A DNA stretch of 64,000 bases from the NCBI GenBank assembly GCA_020024555.1, contig JAHHTQ010000005.1, positions 24,206 to 88,205 of the forward strand, written 5' to 3'. Position numbers and translations under genes: made by a program. Below the pieces are notes generated by a model. It ran no database searches. It was not told the origin of the DNA and saw nothing but the letters and a program-made list of their open reading frames with translations. The stretch comes from Angelakisella sp. (lineage in GTDB: Bacteria > Bacillota > Clostridia > Oscillospirales > Ruminococcaceae). Shown one piece after another: positions 46,013 to 55,800 of this stretch. Position 1 is the stretch's first letter. The number at the start of each line of letters is the position of its first letter.

Positions 46013-48169
46013 TTACGCATTAACTTTCGCATTGTTATTAAGTTGATGTTTTTGTTTATTGTATGGTTTAAATAGCATATACAGCATACCAACCAAAATA
46101 ACAACTGCGAATATAAGTCCGATTATGTTTACGCTACCTGAGAACAGCAGACCGAACTGATAAATCATCAGTGATACAGCATAAGCGAACAATGTTTGGT
46201 ACAGAATAGCAAACCATGTCCAGCGGGCATTGTTCATTTCTCTCTTTATTGCGCCGATTGCCGCAAAACAAGGCGCGCACAATAGGTTGAATATTAGGAA
46301 TGAGTATGCTTGCAAAGCTGTGTAGTCAGCCGCAATCAGTCCCCAGATTTCGTTACCGTCTTCTGAAAGTTCACCTGCGAAATTGTACAGAATACCAAAA
46401 GTTGTAACAACGTTTTCTTTTGCAACAAGACCTAAGAATGTAGCGACTGTCGCCTTTGCGTTACCAAAGCCAAGAGGAGCAAATATCCAAGCTATTGCGT
46501 TACCGATATATCCCAAGATACTGTGGTCATAATTTTCAACTGCGCCAAATGAACCGTCAATAAATCCATAAGCAGATGTGAACCAAATAAGTATTGCGGA
46601 AAGCAAAATGATAGTACCGGCTTTTTTGATGAATGACCAGCCTCTTTCCCACATTGAACGAAGTATTGTGCCAACCTGTGGCATATGATATGCAGGAAGC
46701 TCCATAACGAATGGCGCAGGTTCACCTGAGAAAGGTTTTGTCTTTTTAAGCATTATGCCTGAAACGATTATTGCCGCTATACCTACGAAGTATGCTGATG
46801 GGGCAACCCACCAAGCGCCGCCGAACAATGCGCCTGAAATAAGTGCAATTATCGGAAGTTTTGCGCCGCATGGCATAAATGTTGTTGTCATTATTGTCAT
46901 ACGTCTGTCACGTTCATTTTCGATTGTTCTGCTTGCCATAACACCCGGAATACCGCAACCTGTACCGATTAGCATAGGTATAAACGATTTACCGGAAAGA
47001 CCGAATTTACGGAAAACTCTGTCAAGAACGAAAGCTATACGTGACATATAGCCACATTCTTCCAAGAATGCGAGGAAGATGAAAAGCACAAAAATTTGAG
47101 GAACAAAGCCCAATACTGCGCCGACACCGCCAACAATACCGTCAACGATAAGTCCTTGTAGAAATGGAGCTACGTTCATACTTTCAAGAGCGCCTGCAAC
47201 TGTCGGTGATATCCATTCTCCGAAAAGTGTATCATTTGTAAAGTCAGTAACCAAAGCGCCTACTGTTGTTACTGATATGTAGTACACTACAAACATAATA
47301 AGAGCGAAAATAGGTAGAGCCAAAAATCTGTTTGTGACAAATCTGTCTATTTTATCAGATGGTGAGAGTTTACCTTTATTTTTCTTTATGTAGCATTTAT
47401 TTATTATGCTTGATATAAAGTTGTATCTTTCGTTTGTTATAATGCTTTCACTGTCATCATCTTGACTTTTTTCCACATCTTTGATAAGATTTTCTATTTC
47501 CAAATTAGTGCTTTCGTTTATGTTGAGCTCACTTTGTATTTCGCTGTCATGCTCGAACATTTTGATAGCAAAAAATCTTTGTTGGTTTCTTCTTACGTTG
47601 TTTCCAAGTAGTCCTTCTATATCGTTAAGCGCTTTGTCAACTTCTTCGCCGTAGATATTTACGTGTTGAACAGGAGCATTTTTTTCTGCAAGAGCGACAG
47701 CTGCCTTTACAACTTCGCTTATGCCATGCCCTTTCATAGCTGATATTTCAAATACAGGACATTTTAGGCTTTCAGCAAGTTTTTCTGTTTTGATTATATC
47801 ACCGTATTTTTTTACAACGTCCATCATATTTACTGCAAGAACAACAGGTATTCCTATTTCGAGCAGTTGTGTCGTAAGATATAGGTTTCTTTCAAGGTTT
47901 GTACCGTCAACAATATTGATTATTGCGTTTGGTGAGTCGTTTAATAAATATTTTCTTGCAACTACTTCCTCGGGCGTATATGGCGAAAGAGAATATATAC
48001 CGGGCAAGTCTGTTATTGTTATCTGTTTGTTTGTTTTTAACTTGCCTTCTTTCTTTTCAACTGTTACACCGGGCCAGTTACCAACATATTGGTTTGATCC
48101 TGTTAAATAGTTAAACAGTGTGGTTTTACCACTGTTTGGGTTACCTGCAAGCGCGATTTTAATACTCAT
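46013..48169 (-). CDS. feoB: ferrous iron transport protein B
   Basis: A 718-residue Fe(II) transporter. The N-terminal G domain has G1 GNPNSGKTTLFN, G3 DLPG and G4 NMMD, then the helical spacer, and from ~residue 285 a membrane domain with two Gate motifs (IPMLIGTGCGIPGVMASRTI and the later APCFAAIGAI region). It brings ferrous iron into the cell, which suits an anaerobe. It is transcribed after two feoA genes. Confidence 0.97.
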   Translation of the reverse strand: MSIKIALAGNPNSGKTTLFNYLTGSNQYVGNWPGVTVEKKEGKLKTNKQITITDLPGIYSLSPYTPEEVVARKYLLNDSPNAIINIVDGTNLERNLYLTTQLLEIGIPVVLAVNMMDVVKKYGDIIKTEKLAESLKCPVFEISAMKGHGISEVVKAAVALAEKNAPVQHVNIYGEEVDKALNDIEGLLGNNVRRNQQRFFAIKMFEHDSEIQSELNINESTNLEIENLIKDVEKSQDDDSESIITNERYNFISSIINKCYIKKNKGKLSPSDKIDRFVTNRFLALPIFALIMFVVYYISVTTVGALVTDFTNDTLFGEWISPTVAGALESMNVAPFLQGLIVDGIVGGVGAVLGFVPQIFVLFIFLAFLEECGYMSRIAFVLDRVFRKFGLSGKSFIPMLIGTGCGIPGVMASRTIENERDRRMTIMTTTFMPCGAKLPIIALISGALFGGAWWVAPSAYFVGIAAIIVSGIMLKKTKPFSGEPAPFVMELPAYHMPQVGTILRSMWERGWSFIKKAGTIILLSAILIWFTSAYGFIDGSFGAVENYDHSILGYIGNAIAWIFAPLGFGNAKATVATFLGLVAKENVVTTFGILYNFAGELSEDGNEIWGLIAADYTALQAYSFLIFNLLCAPCFAAIGAIKREMNNARWTWFAILYQTLFAYAVSLMIYQFGLLFSGSVNIIGLIFAVVILVGMLYMLFKPYNKQKHQLNNNAKVNA

Positions 48170-48194
48170 AATTAAAAATAATCCTTTCTTAAAG

Positions 48195-48210
48195 GTTAGC
48201 TTTTACTAAC
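48195..48210. promoter_or_regulatory. GTTAG-N6-CTAAC box ahead of feoB
   Basis: gttagcttttactaac, a palindrome with arms GTTAG/CTAAC, 25 bases before the feoB start. It matches the two boxes upstream of the first feoA. Confidence 0.6.
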
Positions 48211-48261
48211 TTAATTTGACAAATAAACAGACTTCATAGTTTGTCTGTCTGTGATACAAAA

Positions 48262-48489
48262 TTATTCGTTTGTAACTTCTATTATCTCGGCATCTGCTTT
48301 ACGTATAGACAGCTCATATCCACGGACAGTAAGCTCTATGGGGTCGCCGAGTGGCGCTACCTTTCTAACGTAGATAGAAGTACCTTTGGTTATACCCATA
48401 TCCATAATACGTCTTTTTAAAGCGCCTTCGCCATTAAGTTTGGTAACTGTGACAGTTTTACCCACTTTGATATCTTTTAATGTACTCAT
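48262..48489 (-). CDS. feoA: ferrous iron transport protein A (second copy)
   Basis: A 75-residue SH3-like FeoA (MSTLKDIKVGKTVTVTKLNG, MDMGITKGTSIYVRKVAPLG, ELTVRGYELSIRKADAEIIEV). FeoA supports FeoB. ATG 48489 follows ggaggg; the longer frame from 48525 adds 12 unlikely residues. It follows the first feoA by 28 bases. Confidence 0.93.
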   Translation of the reverse strand: MSTLKDIKVGKTVTVTKLNGEGALKRRIMDMGITKGTSIYVRKVAPLGDPIELTVRGYELSIRKADAEIIEVTNE

Positions 48490-48517
48490 ATTTTCCCTCC
48501 ATAAAAAAACTATATTA

Positions 48518-48727
48518 TTAAACAATAATTTTATTTGCCATACCTTTATTAATTGCTATTCTGGAATTTTTTATTTCCACGATAACATCACCGAGGATTT
48601 CGTTTACAACTACAACAGTTGCACCTGTGACAAAACCCAATTGTTTTAAGTGACGCAACACTTCTTCGTTGCCTGTAATTTTTTTTATTGTATTCATTTC
48701 TCCGACTTTTGCAAATGTTAGTGGCAT
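48518..48727 (-). CDS. feoA: ferrous iron transport protein A (first copy)
   Basis: A 69-residue FeoA domain (MPLTFAKVGEMNTIKKITGN, LKQLGFVTGATVVVVNEILG, VIVEIKNSRIAINKGMANKI). It differs clearly from the second copy, as is usual in clostridial feoAAB operons. ATG 48727 is chosen because aaagga lies at a good distance; ATG 48745 is the alternative. Confidence 0.9.
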   Translation of the reverse strand: MPLTFAKVGEMNTIKKITGNEEVLRHLKQLGFVTGATVVVVNEILGDVIVEIKNSRIAINKGMANKIIV

Positions 48728-48748
48728 AAAGTTCAATCCTTTCATAAA

Positions 48749-48839
48749 GTTAGCAAGACCTAACTGGTTGGTTAAGGCAACAGTTAGCAAAAACTAACTA
48801 TCACGTATACAGTTTAGTTTAATTTTATTATTTTGTCAA
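48749..48839 (-). promoter_or_regulatory. feo promoter with two GTTAG-N6-CTAAC boxes
   Basis: On the minus strand TTGACA (48839-48834), 17-base spacer, TAAACT (48816-48811). Just downstream are two 16-bp palindromes, gttagcaaaaactaac (48783-48798) and gttagcaagacctaac (48749-48764). The arms resemble the TTAGGTTAG/CTAACCTAA core of DtxR/IdeR operators, so repression by an iron-bound DtxR-family protein is likely. Confidence 0.7.
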
Positions 48840-48963
48840 TAGCTTTTTATAAAAAAATTTGTATTATTTAAAAATATAAATATTTTATAGAAAAATACTG
48901 TTCAATATGATATAATGATTGTACAATATTTAATAAAATAAAAGTTGGAGTATATAAATAATA

Positions 48964-49785
48964 ATGAATAATTTTATTTGTCCTGTGTGTAGTGAAATTT
49001 TGGTAAAAACAAATACCATATATAAATGTAGAAACAATCATACTTTTGATATATCGAAAAAAGGTTATGTCAATTTGCTTATGAGTCAAAATAACAAGAA
49101 TAAACAGCATGGCGATGATAAAATAATGGTGCGCGCAAGACGTGATTTTTTAAACAAAGGGTATTATAGCCCGTTTATGCAAGAAATCTGTAAAATCATA
49201 AATAAATATGCCGAAAACAATTCCACAATATTAGATGCGGGTTGCGGTGAATGTTACTATACAAATAATATTTATAAATACTTACTTGAAGATGGAAAAT
49301 GTGTGGATTTATTCGGAATTGATATTTCAAAGAATGCTTTGGAAATATCAAGCAGAGAGTTTTTGCAAATTAACAAGGCGGTGGCTAGCGTATTTAAAAT
49401 ACCTATGCAAGAGGATAGTTGTGATATTTTGATTAACATATTTTCACCGTTTAGTGATATGGAGTACAAAAGAGTAATAAAGACAGGTGGAAAACTTATT
49501 CTTGCCATTCCGCTTGAAAATCACCTATGGGGACTGAAAGAGGCTGTATACGAAAAGCCTTATAAAAACGAAGTTGGTGCATATAATATTGACGGATATA
49601 ATTTTTTGGAAGAAAAAAGAGTGGAGTATGATGTAACTTTACAGGGAAATGATACTATTAAAAATTTATTTATGATGACGCCGTATTATTACAAAACATC
49701 AAAAACAGATTTTGATAAACTGAATAATTATGAAATACTTTCAACAAGATTGGAGTTTGCCATACTGGTATACGAAAAAATATAG
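48964..49785 (+). CDS. 23S rRNA (guanine-N1)-methyltransferase, RlmA family
   Basis: A 273-residue methyltransferase. It has an N-terminal zinc finger (CPVCSEILVKTNTIYKCRNN followed by HTFDISKKGYVNLL), as in RlmA, then a SAM-binding fold (ILDAGCGECYYT, DLFGIDISKNAL). RlmA methylates G745 or G748 in 23S rRNA; which position applies cannot be told. It is the first gene of a plus-strand cluster. Confidence 0.9.
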   Translation: MNNFICPVCSEILVKTNTIYKCRNNHTFDISKKGYVNLLMSQNNKNKQHGDDKIMVRARRDFLNKGYYSPFMQEICKIINKYAENNSTILDAGCGECYYTNNIYKYLLEDGKCVDLFGIDISKNALEISSREFLQINKAVASVFKIPMQEDSCDILINIFSPFSDMEYKRVIKTGGKLILAIPLENHLWGLKEAVYEKPYKNEVGAYNIDGYNFLEEKRVEYDVTLQGNDTIKNLFMMTPYYYKTSKTDFDKLNNYEILSTRLEFAILVYEKI

Positions 49786-49815
49786 ATTTGTCAAAGGATA
49801 GAAAAGAGATACAAA

Positions 49816-50631
49816 GTGAGTAATTTTAAATATGTATTAAAAAATGAAAATTTGCAAAAAACAGTAATAAAAGTAGGTGAAACAAAGATTGGCGAAGATT
49901 TTTTGCTTATTGCCGGTCCGTGCAGTGTGGAGGATATTAATCAAGTGGAAGAAATTGCGCAGAGCGTAAAAAAAAGCGGCGCAAACGTACTTCGTGGCGG
50001 AGCATATAAGCCACGCACATCTCCGTATAGTTTTAGAGGACTGGGTTTGCAAGGACTTGAATATTTAAGGTATGCGGGTCAAAAAGTGGGATTGCCGATT
50101 ATTACAGAAGTTTGCGATACGAGAGACGTGGAGACAGTTGCGTATTATAGTGATATTTTGCAAATAGGAACACGAAATATGCAAAACTTCTCGTTACTTG
50201 TGGAAGTGGGCAAAACAAACAGACCTGTACTTCTAAAACGTGGTATATACAGCACTATTGATGAATTTTTAAATTCTGCCGAATATATAATGAACGAGGG
50301 AAATCAAAACGTTATTCTCTGTGAGAGAGGTATTCGTACAGTTGAGACAGAATATACACGCAATACGCTGGATTTAAGCACAGTTGCGCTCTTGAAACAA
50401 ATAACGCACCTTCCTGTAATAGTTGACCCGTCGCACGCAACAGGTAGGGCGGATTTAATTGAACCTATGTGTTTAAGCTCAGTTATGGCAGGTTGTGACG
50501 GTCTTGAAATAGAAGTGCATAATTCGCCTGATAAGGCTTTGAGCGACAGTGAACAGCAAATTACACCCGAAGAATTCAGTAAGATGTCAACAAAAATATT
50601 TAAAACTGTTGAATTTAAGAAAAATTTATAA
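49816..50631 (+). CDS. aroF: 3-deoxy-7-phosphoheptulonate synthase (DAHP synthase, KDO8P-like type)
   Basis: A 271-residue enzyme that joins PEP and erythrose 4-phosphate at the start of aromatic amino acid synthesis. It has IAGPCSVED, RGGAYKPRTSPYSFRGLG, QIGTRNMQN, LLKRG, ILCERGIRT and DPSHATGR. Only the barrel plus a short N-terminus is present; the regulatory ferredoxin-like domain of longer forms is reduced or absent. The start is GTG. Together with aroB at 59861 it supplies the shikimate pathway. Confidence 0.93.
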   Translation: MSNFKYVLKNENLQKTVIKVGETKIGEDFLLIAGPCSVEDINQVEEIAQSVKKSGANVLRGGAYKPRTSPYSFRGLGLQGLEYLRYAGQKVGLPIITEVCDTRDVETVAYYSDILQIGTRNMQNFSLLVEVGKTNRPVLLKRGIYSTIDEFLNSAEYIMNEGNQNVILCERGIRTVETEYTRNTLDLSTVALLKQITHLPVIVDPSHATGRADLIEPMCLSSVMAGCDGLEIEVHNSPDKALSDSEQQITPEEFSKMSTKIFKTVEFKKNL

Positions 50632-50663
50632 GTATAAGTATAGAACAGAAAGGTAATTAATTT

Positions 50664-51296
50664 ATGAAAATACATAGATTGACAGTGAGCGAATATATTT
50701 CTGAGAATTGCTTTATTGTGGAAAATGAAGATACAAAGGAATGTATACTTATTGATACAGGTTCGGAAAGAGAAAGAATACGGAATTTTGTAAAAGAAAA
50801 AGGTTTAAGCGTAGTATGTATTTTGCTTACGCACGCTCATTTTGACCATATTGGCGCTTGCGACTGCTTCGATGTGCCTATATATATTTTTAAAGATGAA
50901 ATGGATATTTTAAAAGACAATAATGCGAATTTGTCTGCCCTTTTTGGAATAAAATTTGATTATGATGTCAATAAACTTAATTTAATAACATTGGAAGACG
51001 GACAGGAATTAGAAATAGCAGATATGAATATAAAGGTTATACACACAAAGGGACATACGAAAGGTTCAGTGTGTTATCTGTTTAATAATAAATATCTGTT
51101 CAGTGGTGACACACTGTTTAAAGGCAGTGTGGGAAGAACAGATTTTATCAGCGGAAACCAAGCAGAACTATTAAATTCATTAAAATACTTAATTAAAAAT
51201 TTAGACGAAAGCATTGAAGTTTTTCCTGCGCATGGAGAAAGTACAACAATAGGTTATGAAAAGAAAACAAATGTATTTTGCATAAATTTACAATAA
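50664..51296 (+). CDS. metallo-beta-lactamase fold hydrolase (glyoxalase II-like)
   Basis: A 210-residue hydrolase with LTHAHFDHIGA (HxHxDH), the second metal ligands in HTKGHTKGS and SGDTLFKGSVGRTD, and a C-terminal PAHGES His. It resembles YcbL/YqgX-type glyoxalase II-like enzymes; the substrate is not known. It sits 32 bases after the DAHP synthase gene with an aaaggt ribosome site. Confidence 0.9.
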   Translation: MKIHRLTVSEYISENCFIVENEDTKECILIDTGSERERIRNFVKEKGLSVVCILLTHAHFDHIGACDCFDVPIYIFKDEMDILKDNNANLSALFGIKFDYDVNKLNLITLEDGQELEIADMNIKVIHTKGHTKGSVCYLFNNKYLFSGDTLFKGSVGRTDFISGNQAELLNSLKYLIKNLDESIEVFPAHGESTTIGYEKKTNVFCINLQ

Positions 51297-51310
51297 ACAG
51301 GAGATTATTT

Positions 51311-51439
51311 ATGAATATTGCAAAAAAATATGTTGAAGGCTTAAAAAATGCGTATAACGAAATAGGCGGAAAAAAATTATGGGACGATTTTGAAAAAACA
51401 GTGTATGGAGCAAGCAGTCAGGGTAGAACATTTAAATAA
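51311..51439 (+). CDS. small hypothetical protein (42 aa)
   Basis: A 42-residue frame starting MNIAKKYVEGLKNAYNEIGG and ending SSQGRTFK. It starts 14 bases after the hydrolase stop and has aggaga at a good distance from the ATG. It is charged, probably helical and not membrane-bound. I do not recognise it; the ribosome site and position favour a real gene. Confidence 0.5.
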   Translation: MNIAKKYVEGLKNAYNEIGGKKLWDDFEKTVYGASSQGRTFK

Positions 51440-51576
51440 AATATAATGATACATAATCCGCCAAACATTTAATGAAAAAGTTTATAATTAATATCATATA
51501 TATTAATTGACACTGATTTTTTTATGTGATAAGCTATTATTATAATCAATTTTTTAAATAAAGGGGTTAAGAAGAT

Positions 51577-51987
51577 ATGGTAAACGCTTACAACAATGTT
51601 CTTTGGAATGACAGAAAACGTTTTATGGGAATGCCTTTGTCATTTACACGCTATATACTTACAGATAAAAAATTTATTACATCAAAAGGTTTTTTGTCAC
51701 TTGAAGAAGACGAACTTGATTTATACAAAGTTACAGACAAAAAACTATCATTACCATTATCACAAAGAATTTTCGGTTGTGGTACAATAGTACTTAATGT
51801 TCGTGATGTTGATACTCCCGTAAAGACAATAAAAAATATAAAAAATCCACGCAAGGTAATTGAGCAAATAGATAAACTTGTAAACGAACAACGTGACGCA
51901 TATCGTGTTCGTGGTAAAGATATGATAGCCGCTAATCTCGATGATGATATTTGTGACTGCGATAGTGACAATAGTGATACAGAATAA
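51577..51987 (+). CDS. PH-domain (bPH2-like) protein
   Basis: A 136-residue protein whose first ~100 residues fit a bacterial PH domain (MPLSFTRYILTDKKFITSKG, EEDELDLYKVTDKKLSLPLS, FGCGTIVLNVRD). The C-terminal tail is acidic with two Cys (DDDICDCDSD). Bacterial PH-domain proteins are mostly of unknown function. The start follows aaaggggt. Confidence 0.78.
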   Translation: MVNAYNNVLWNDRKRFMGMPLSFTRYILTDKKFITSKGFLSLEEDELDLYKVTDKKLSLPLSQRIFGCGTIVLNVRDVDTPVKTIKNIKNPRKVIEQIDKLVNEQRDAYRVRGKDMIAANLDDDICDCDSDNSDTE

Positions 51988-52007
51988 TAAATTTTAATAA
52001 TAAATAA

Positions 52008-52050
52008 AAACAGCTACTGATTGTATGAATCATATAATCAGTAGCTGTTT
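52008..52050. terminator. bidirectional terminator after PH-domain gene
   Basis: A stem of about 20 bp (aaacagctactgattgtatg region paired with the 52030-52050 strand, one G-T pair) between converging genes, with A-run and T-run at the two ends. Confidence 0.85.
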
Positions 52051-52077
52051 ATTTTTGGTTTTATATTTCAGTTAAAA

Positions 52078-52653
52078 TTATTTAACGATTTCTGCATATA
52101 CTGTTCCGCTCAGTGCAGCAGCATTTGCTTCGTCTGTATCAAAGTGAGCGGCTAGAGCGTAAGACGGTGAAACCCTTACAACAACATCACCGAAAATGGT
52201 TGAACGGCTGTCGTTTGTAACTTTTAGCGAAACGATTTCTTTGTCCTTAACGTTCAGTCTTTCTGCATCTTCCGGTGTTGCGTGTATATGACGTTTAGCA
52301 ACAATAACACCTTCTGTGATTTCAATTTCGCCTTTTGGTCCTACAAGTTTGCAACCTGCGCTGCCTGCAATGTCACCTGATTCACGGATAGGAGCTGAAA
52401 GACCGATTGAACGCGCGTCTGTAAGTGACAGTTCCACTTGTGTTGCATTACGAACAGGGCCAAGAATAGACACACCGCTGAGTGTTCTCTTTGGACCTAC
52501 TACGTCAACACGCTCCTGACAGGCATATTGTCCGGGTTGTGATAGTTCTTTTTTTACTGTAAGTTCATAGCCTTCACCAAAAAGAGTGAATAAATCTTCT
52601 TGTGATAGGTGTACGTGACGGGCAGATGTTTCCAATAATACTTCATTAGCCAT
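52078..52653 (-). CDS. pduL: phosphate propanoyl/acetyltransferase PduL
   Basis: A 191-residue PduL-type phosphotransacylase. It has the zinc-site motifs ETSARHVHLS and VIVAKRHIHATPEDA, and FGDVVVRVSP. It converts acetyl- or propanoyl-CoA to the acyl phosphate. ATG 52653 follows ggagg; the longer frame from 52698 is not supported. No separate N-terminal microcompartment-targeting peptide is visible, so it is probably cytosolic and works with AckA. Pta is not seen in the window. Confidence 0.94.
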   Translation of the reverse strand: MANEVLLETSARHVHLSQEDLFTLFGEGYELTVKKELSQPGQYACQERVDVVGPKRTLSGVSILGPVRNATQVELSLTDARSIGLSAPIRESGDIAGSAGCKLVGPKGEIEITEGVIVAKRHIHATPEDAERLNVKDKEIVSLKVTNDSRSTIFGDVVVRVSPSYALAAHFDTDEANAAALSGTVYAEIVK

Positions 52654-52837
52654 TTTAAAAATCCTCCAAAAATATGTATAGTTTATAACAATATTCACAT
52701 AAAAAATATAATATAAATATTGTTAATTTACAAAATTAATTTGCCATAGATAATAATAACATAAATTACTATATACTTCAAGTAAACCGAGAAAAAATAA
52801 TGGGCTTTTAAGATAATTTTTAGTGTATATTGTAGTA

Positions 52838-55800
52838 TTATATATCTATTGCCATATTTAGATAAAACGAGAATATAATTTTTTCTTTTACTTTTTTGCC
52901 GAGTATTCTTTGAATAATATCTTTGTATAGTTCAAGCTGTATGGCGTATTTTTCTTTGAGTTCGTTTATATCTGTTGCGAAGTCCGTCTTGTAGTCAATT
53001 AATACCAGTCCGTCATCTTCGTACAAAATACAGTCACTTGCGCCCTGTATAACAGTTGTATCGCCTATTTCGGTGTTTTTACCGATAATATTTTCCAGTT
53101 CATCACGGGTATACTTATACATAAAACGCATTTCTCTTTTTATGTATGAAGAATTTAGTATACGTTTGCCAAAGTTTGATGTAAATAGTTGGAATAACAT
53201 TTTTTTATTTATTAACTTAGCTTCATTTTCAGTCAAAAACTTTTTATCAACCATTCGTTTGAGTTCTTTATCAATATTGTTTGGCATTTGTTTAAAGTCA
53301 ACGTATTGCATAAATTTGTGAGTGGCTGTACCCCGTTCTGTCGGTGATGACTGTTGATTTGTGAATATTTTTGGTTTACGGTTAAAATAATACTGTTCTT
53401 CGTACTCACCTTTGCTAAGTGATGAGACGGAAAATTTAACAGGGGTCTTTGTATCTTCCTCAAAAGGATATTGCCACAAAATATTGTCTTCTATAATTTT
53501 ACTCTTATTGTAGTCAATAACAATATTTTTCTCTTGTGGTTTTTCACTGTCAGATTTATTTTGAGTATCTATTTGCGGAACGCTTACTGTTAATTCACCG
53601 TAATTTTTGGCTGAATGATTTATTATAGGCTCTATCCCTTCAATATTAACATTAAACTGTGGGTGATGCACAAGAGACATTATTATCCAAGAATAAAAGT
53701 TGTTTGCCGAACGTATATTCCAAGGGTTAATTTTATTGTTGATATATGGCAGTGTGGCATATTTACACATTGTATTCAGCTTATTGTCATCAGCGGATAT
53801 TATTAAGTATTGTTTTGCGCGGGTAAGGGCAACATACAGTATTCTTATTTCTTCGGATAGCATAGCGCGTTGATTTTCAATAGACACAGCAATATATGGA
53901 AGTGTTTTGTGCTGTATCATTTTATCTGTATTTTTCAGTTTGAAAGCCGCGCCGTATGTGGCGTTTAGAATAATACTTTCACGTAAATCAATGTTATTGA
54001 AAGAAGTTTCTGTTTCGGCAAGAATAACGACAGGAAATTCAAGTCCTTTTGATTTATGTACAGTCATTATTTTTACACTGTTTTTTGATGCAAATTGCGC
54101 AGCTTCAAGGTCGCAGTCAACATCTTCCATATTGTAAATATAGGTAACAAAGCTACCTATATCATAGCTGTTGCTGTATGTATCCGCATAGTTTAAGAGC
54201 AGTCTGAGGTTTGCAAGACGCATATCCCCGCCGGAAAGCGCGGTTACTTTATTTTCGGCAGATGTAAGGGTATATATCATTTGCAGAATTTCCGATGCCT
54301 TGCGGGATACAGATTCATTACGCAACAGAGTATAGTCACTCAAAAACTCAGCAATATTTTCATTGTTTTTGTTTTCTTCTTGCATCAGTACAGTAAATAC
54401 ATTTTTACTTTTGTCAATACGTAAATTTGCAAGCATTTCTGAGGAAAAACCATATAGGTATGATGAAAGTACTTCGCAAAGCTCAAAATTAAGCATAGGA
54501 TTTTGCAAAATTTTAAGATAACTGATTATAGGCGCTATTTCATAAGAAGTTAAAAACTCGTCTTGCGCATCGGATACTGCTGTTATACCGTATTTTTCCA
54601 GTTCTTCCGTATATGTTGGCATAGCTGTACGGGAACGCATAAGTATACATATATCATTTGGCTCAATATCACGATAGGCTATAATATTTTCGTTTTCTTC
54701 GTTTTTTGTTACATACTCAATTTGCACTTTGCTTTTCAGCATTGTATTGATTCTGTCCGCAACTGTTTTTGCCTGAATATTACCGTTTTCTTCGGGATAT
54801 ATGCTTTTGTCTGTTATGAGTAATTCAACAGCTTTTTTTGTGGTGTAATCAAATTGTCCTTTTGAGTACAGCATATCTTCGCTTGAATAATCCATTTCGC
54901 CTACGGTTTCATTAAAAATATCGTGACAGATATAGTTAATTAATTCGGTAGACTCTTGACGGGTACGGAAATTCGCCGAAAGCATAATTTTTGCAGGAAA
55001 ATCTTTGTTGTTAAATGGCGTATAGTTATTTTTTTTCGCCAAAAAGTTTTCGGGGCGAGCCTGTCTAAATCTATAAATACTCTGTTTGACGTCACCGACC
55101 AAAAAGCGGTTATTATTGCTTATTGCTTCAAATATCATTTCCTGTGTTTCGTTTGTGTCCTGATATTCGTCAATAAGTACTTCGCTGTATTGTTTTTTCA
55201 GGTGTTTTGCTTCTTCGGTAAGAATATATCCATCTTGTGTTTGAGTATAAAGAAGTTTGAGTGTATAGTGTTCAAGGTCATTAAAATCAAGCTGATTTTT
55301 TTCAAGTTTTGCCTTTGAATACATTTTGTCGAAATCCATAACCATTCTAAACAGAATTTTTACAAGTGGTTCAAGATATACGTTATCATTTTTATACGTA
55401 TCTTTTGTAATAATAAATATTTTTTCTTTCAGAGCTTTAATTGTGGCTTTTGTTTCGTTACGTAAGTCTGAAATTTTTTCTTTAAATTCTGCGTCATCAT
55501 AATCTTTTGTACGGTTGAGTCTTGCAAAATTCGCATTGTTTATGGATTTTTGTATTTTGTCCCAATCATTCTTATTTAATTCAAGAATAATATTGTCAAT
55601 AAGCGTTATATCGCTTTTCAGTGTCTTTTCGTAAAATGAGTAGAGGTCACTGTCGGTCGAGCAAAGTTCATCTGTGTATGTAACGAGTTCTTTACAGTAA
55701 TTCAGGGCGTCTGTTACATAGTTAATTATAATTTTGTACCAGTCTGTATTTTCCAATACCATTTCTGATGAATAGTTGCGTTCGGCAGCTTTCAGCCAAT

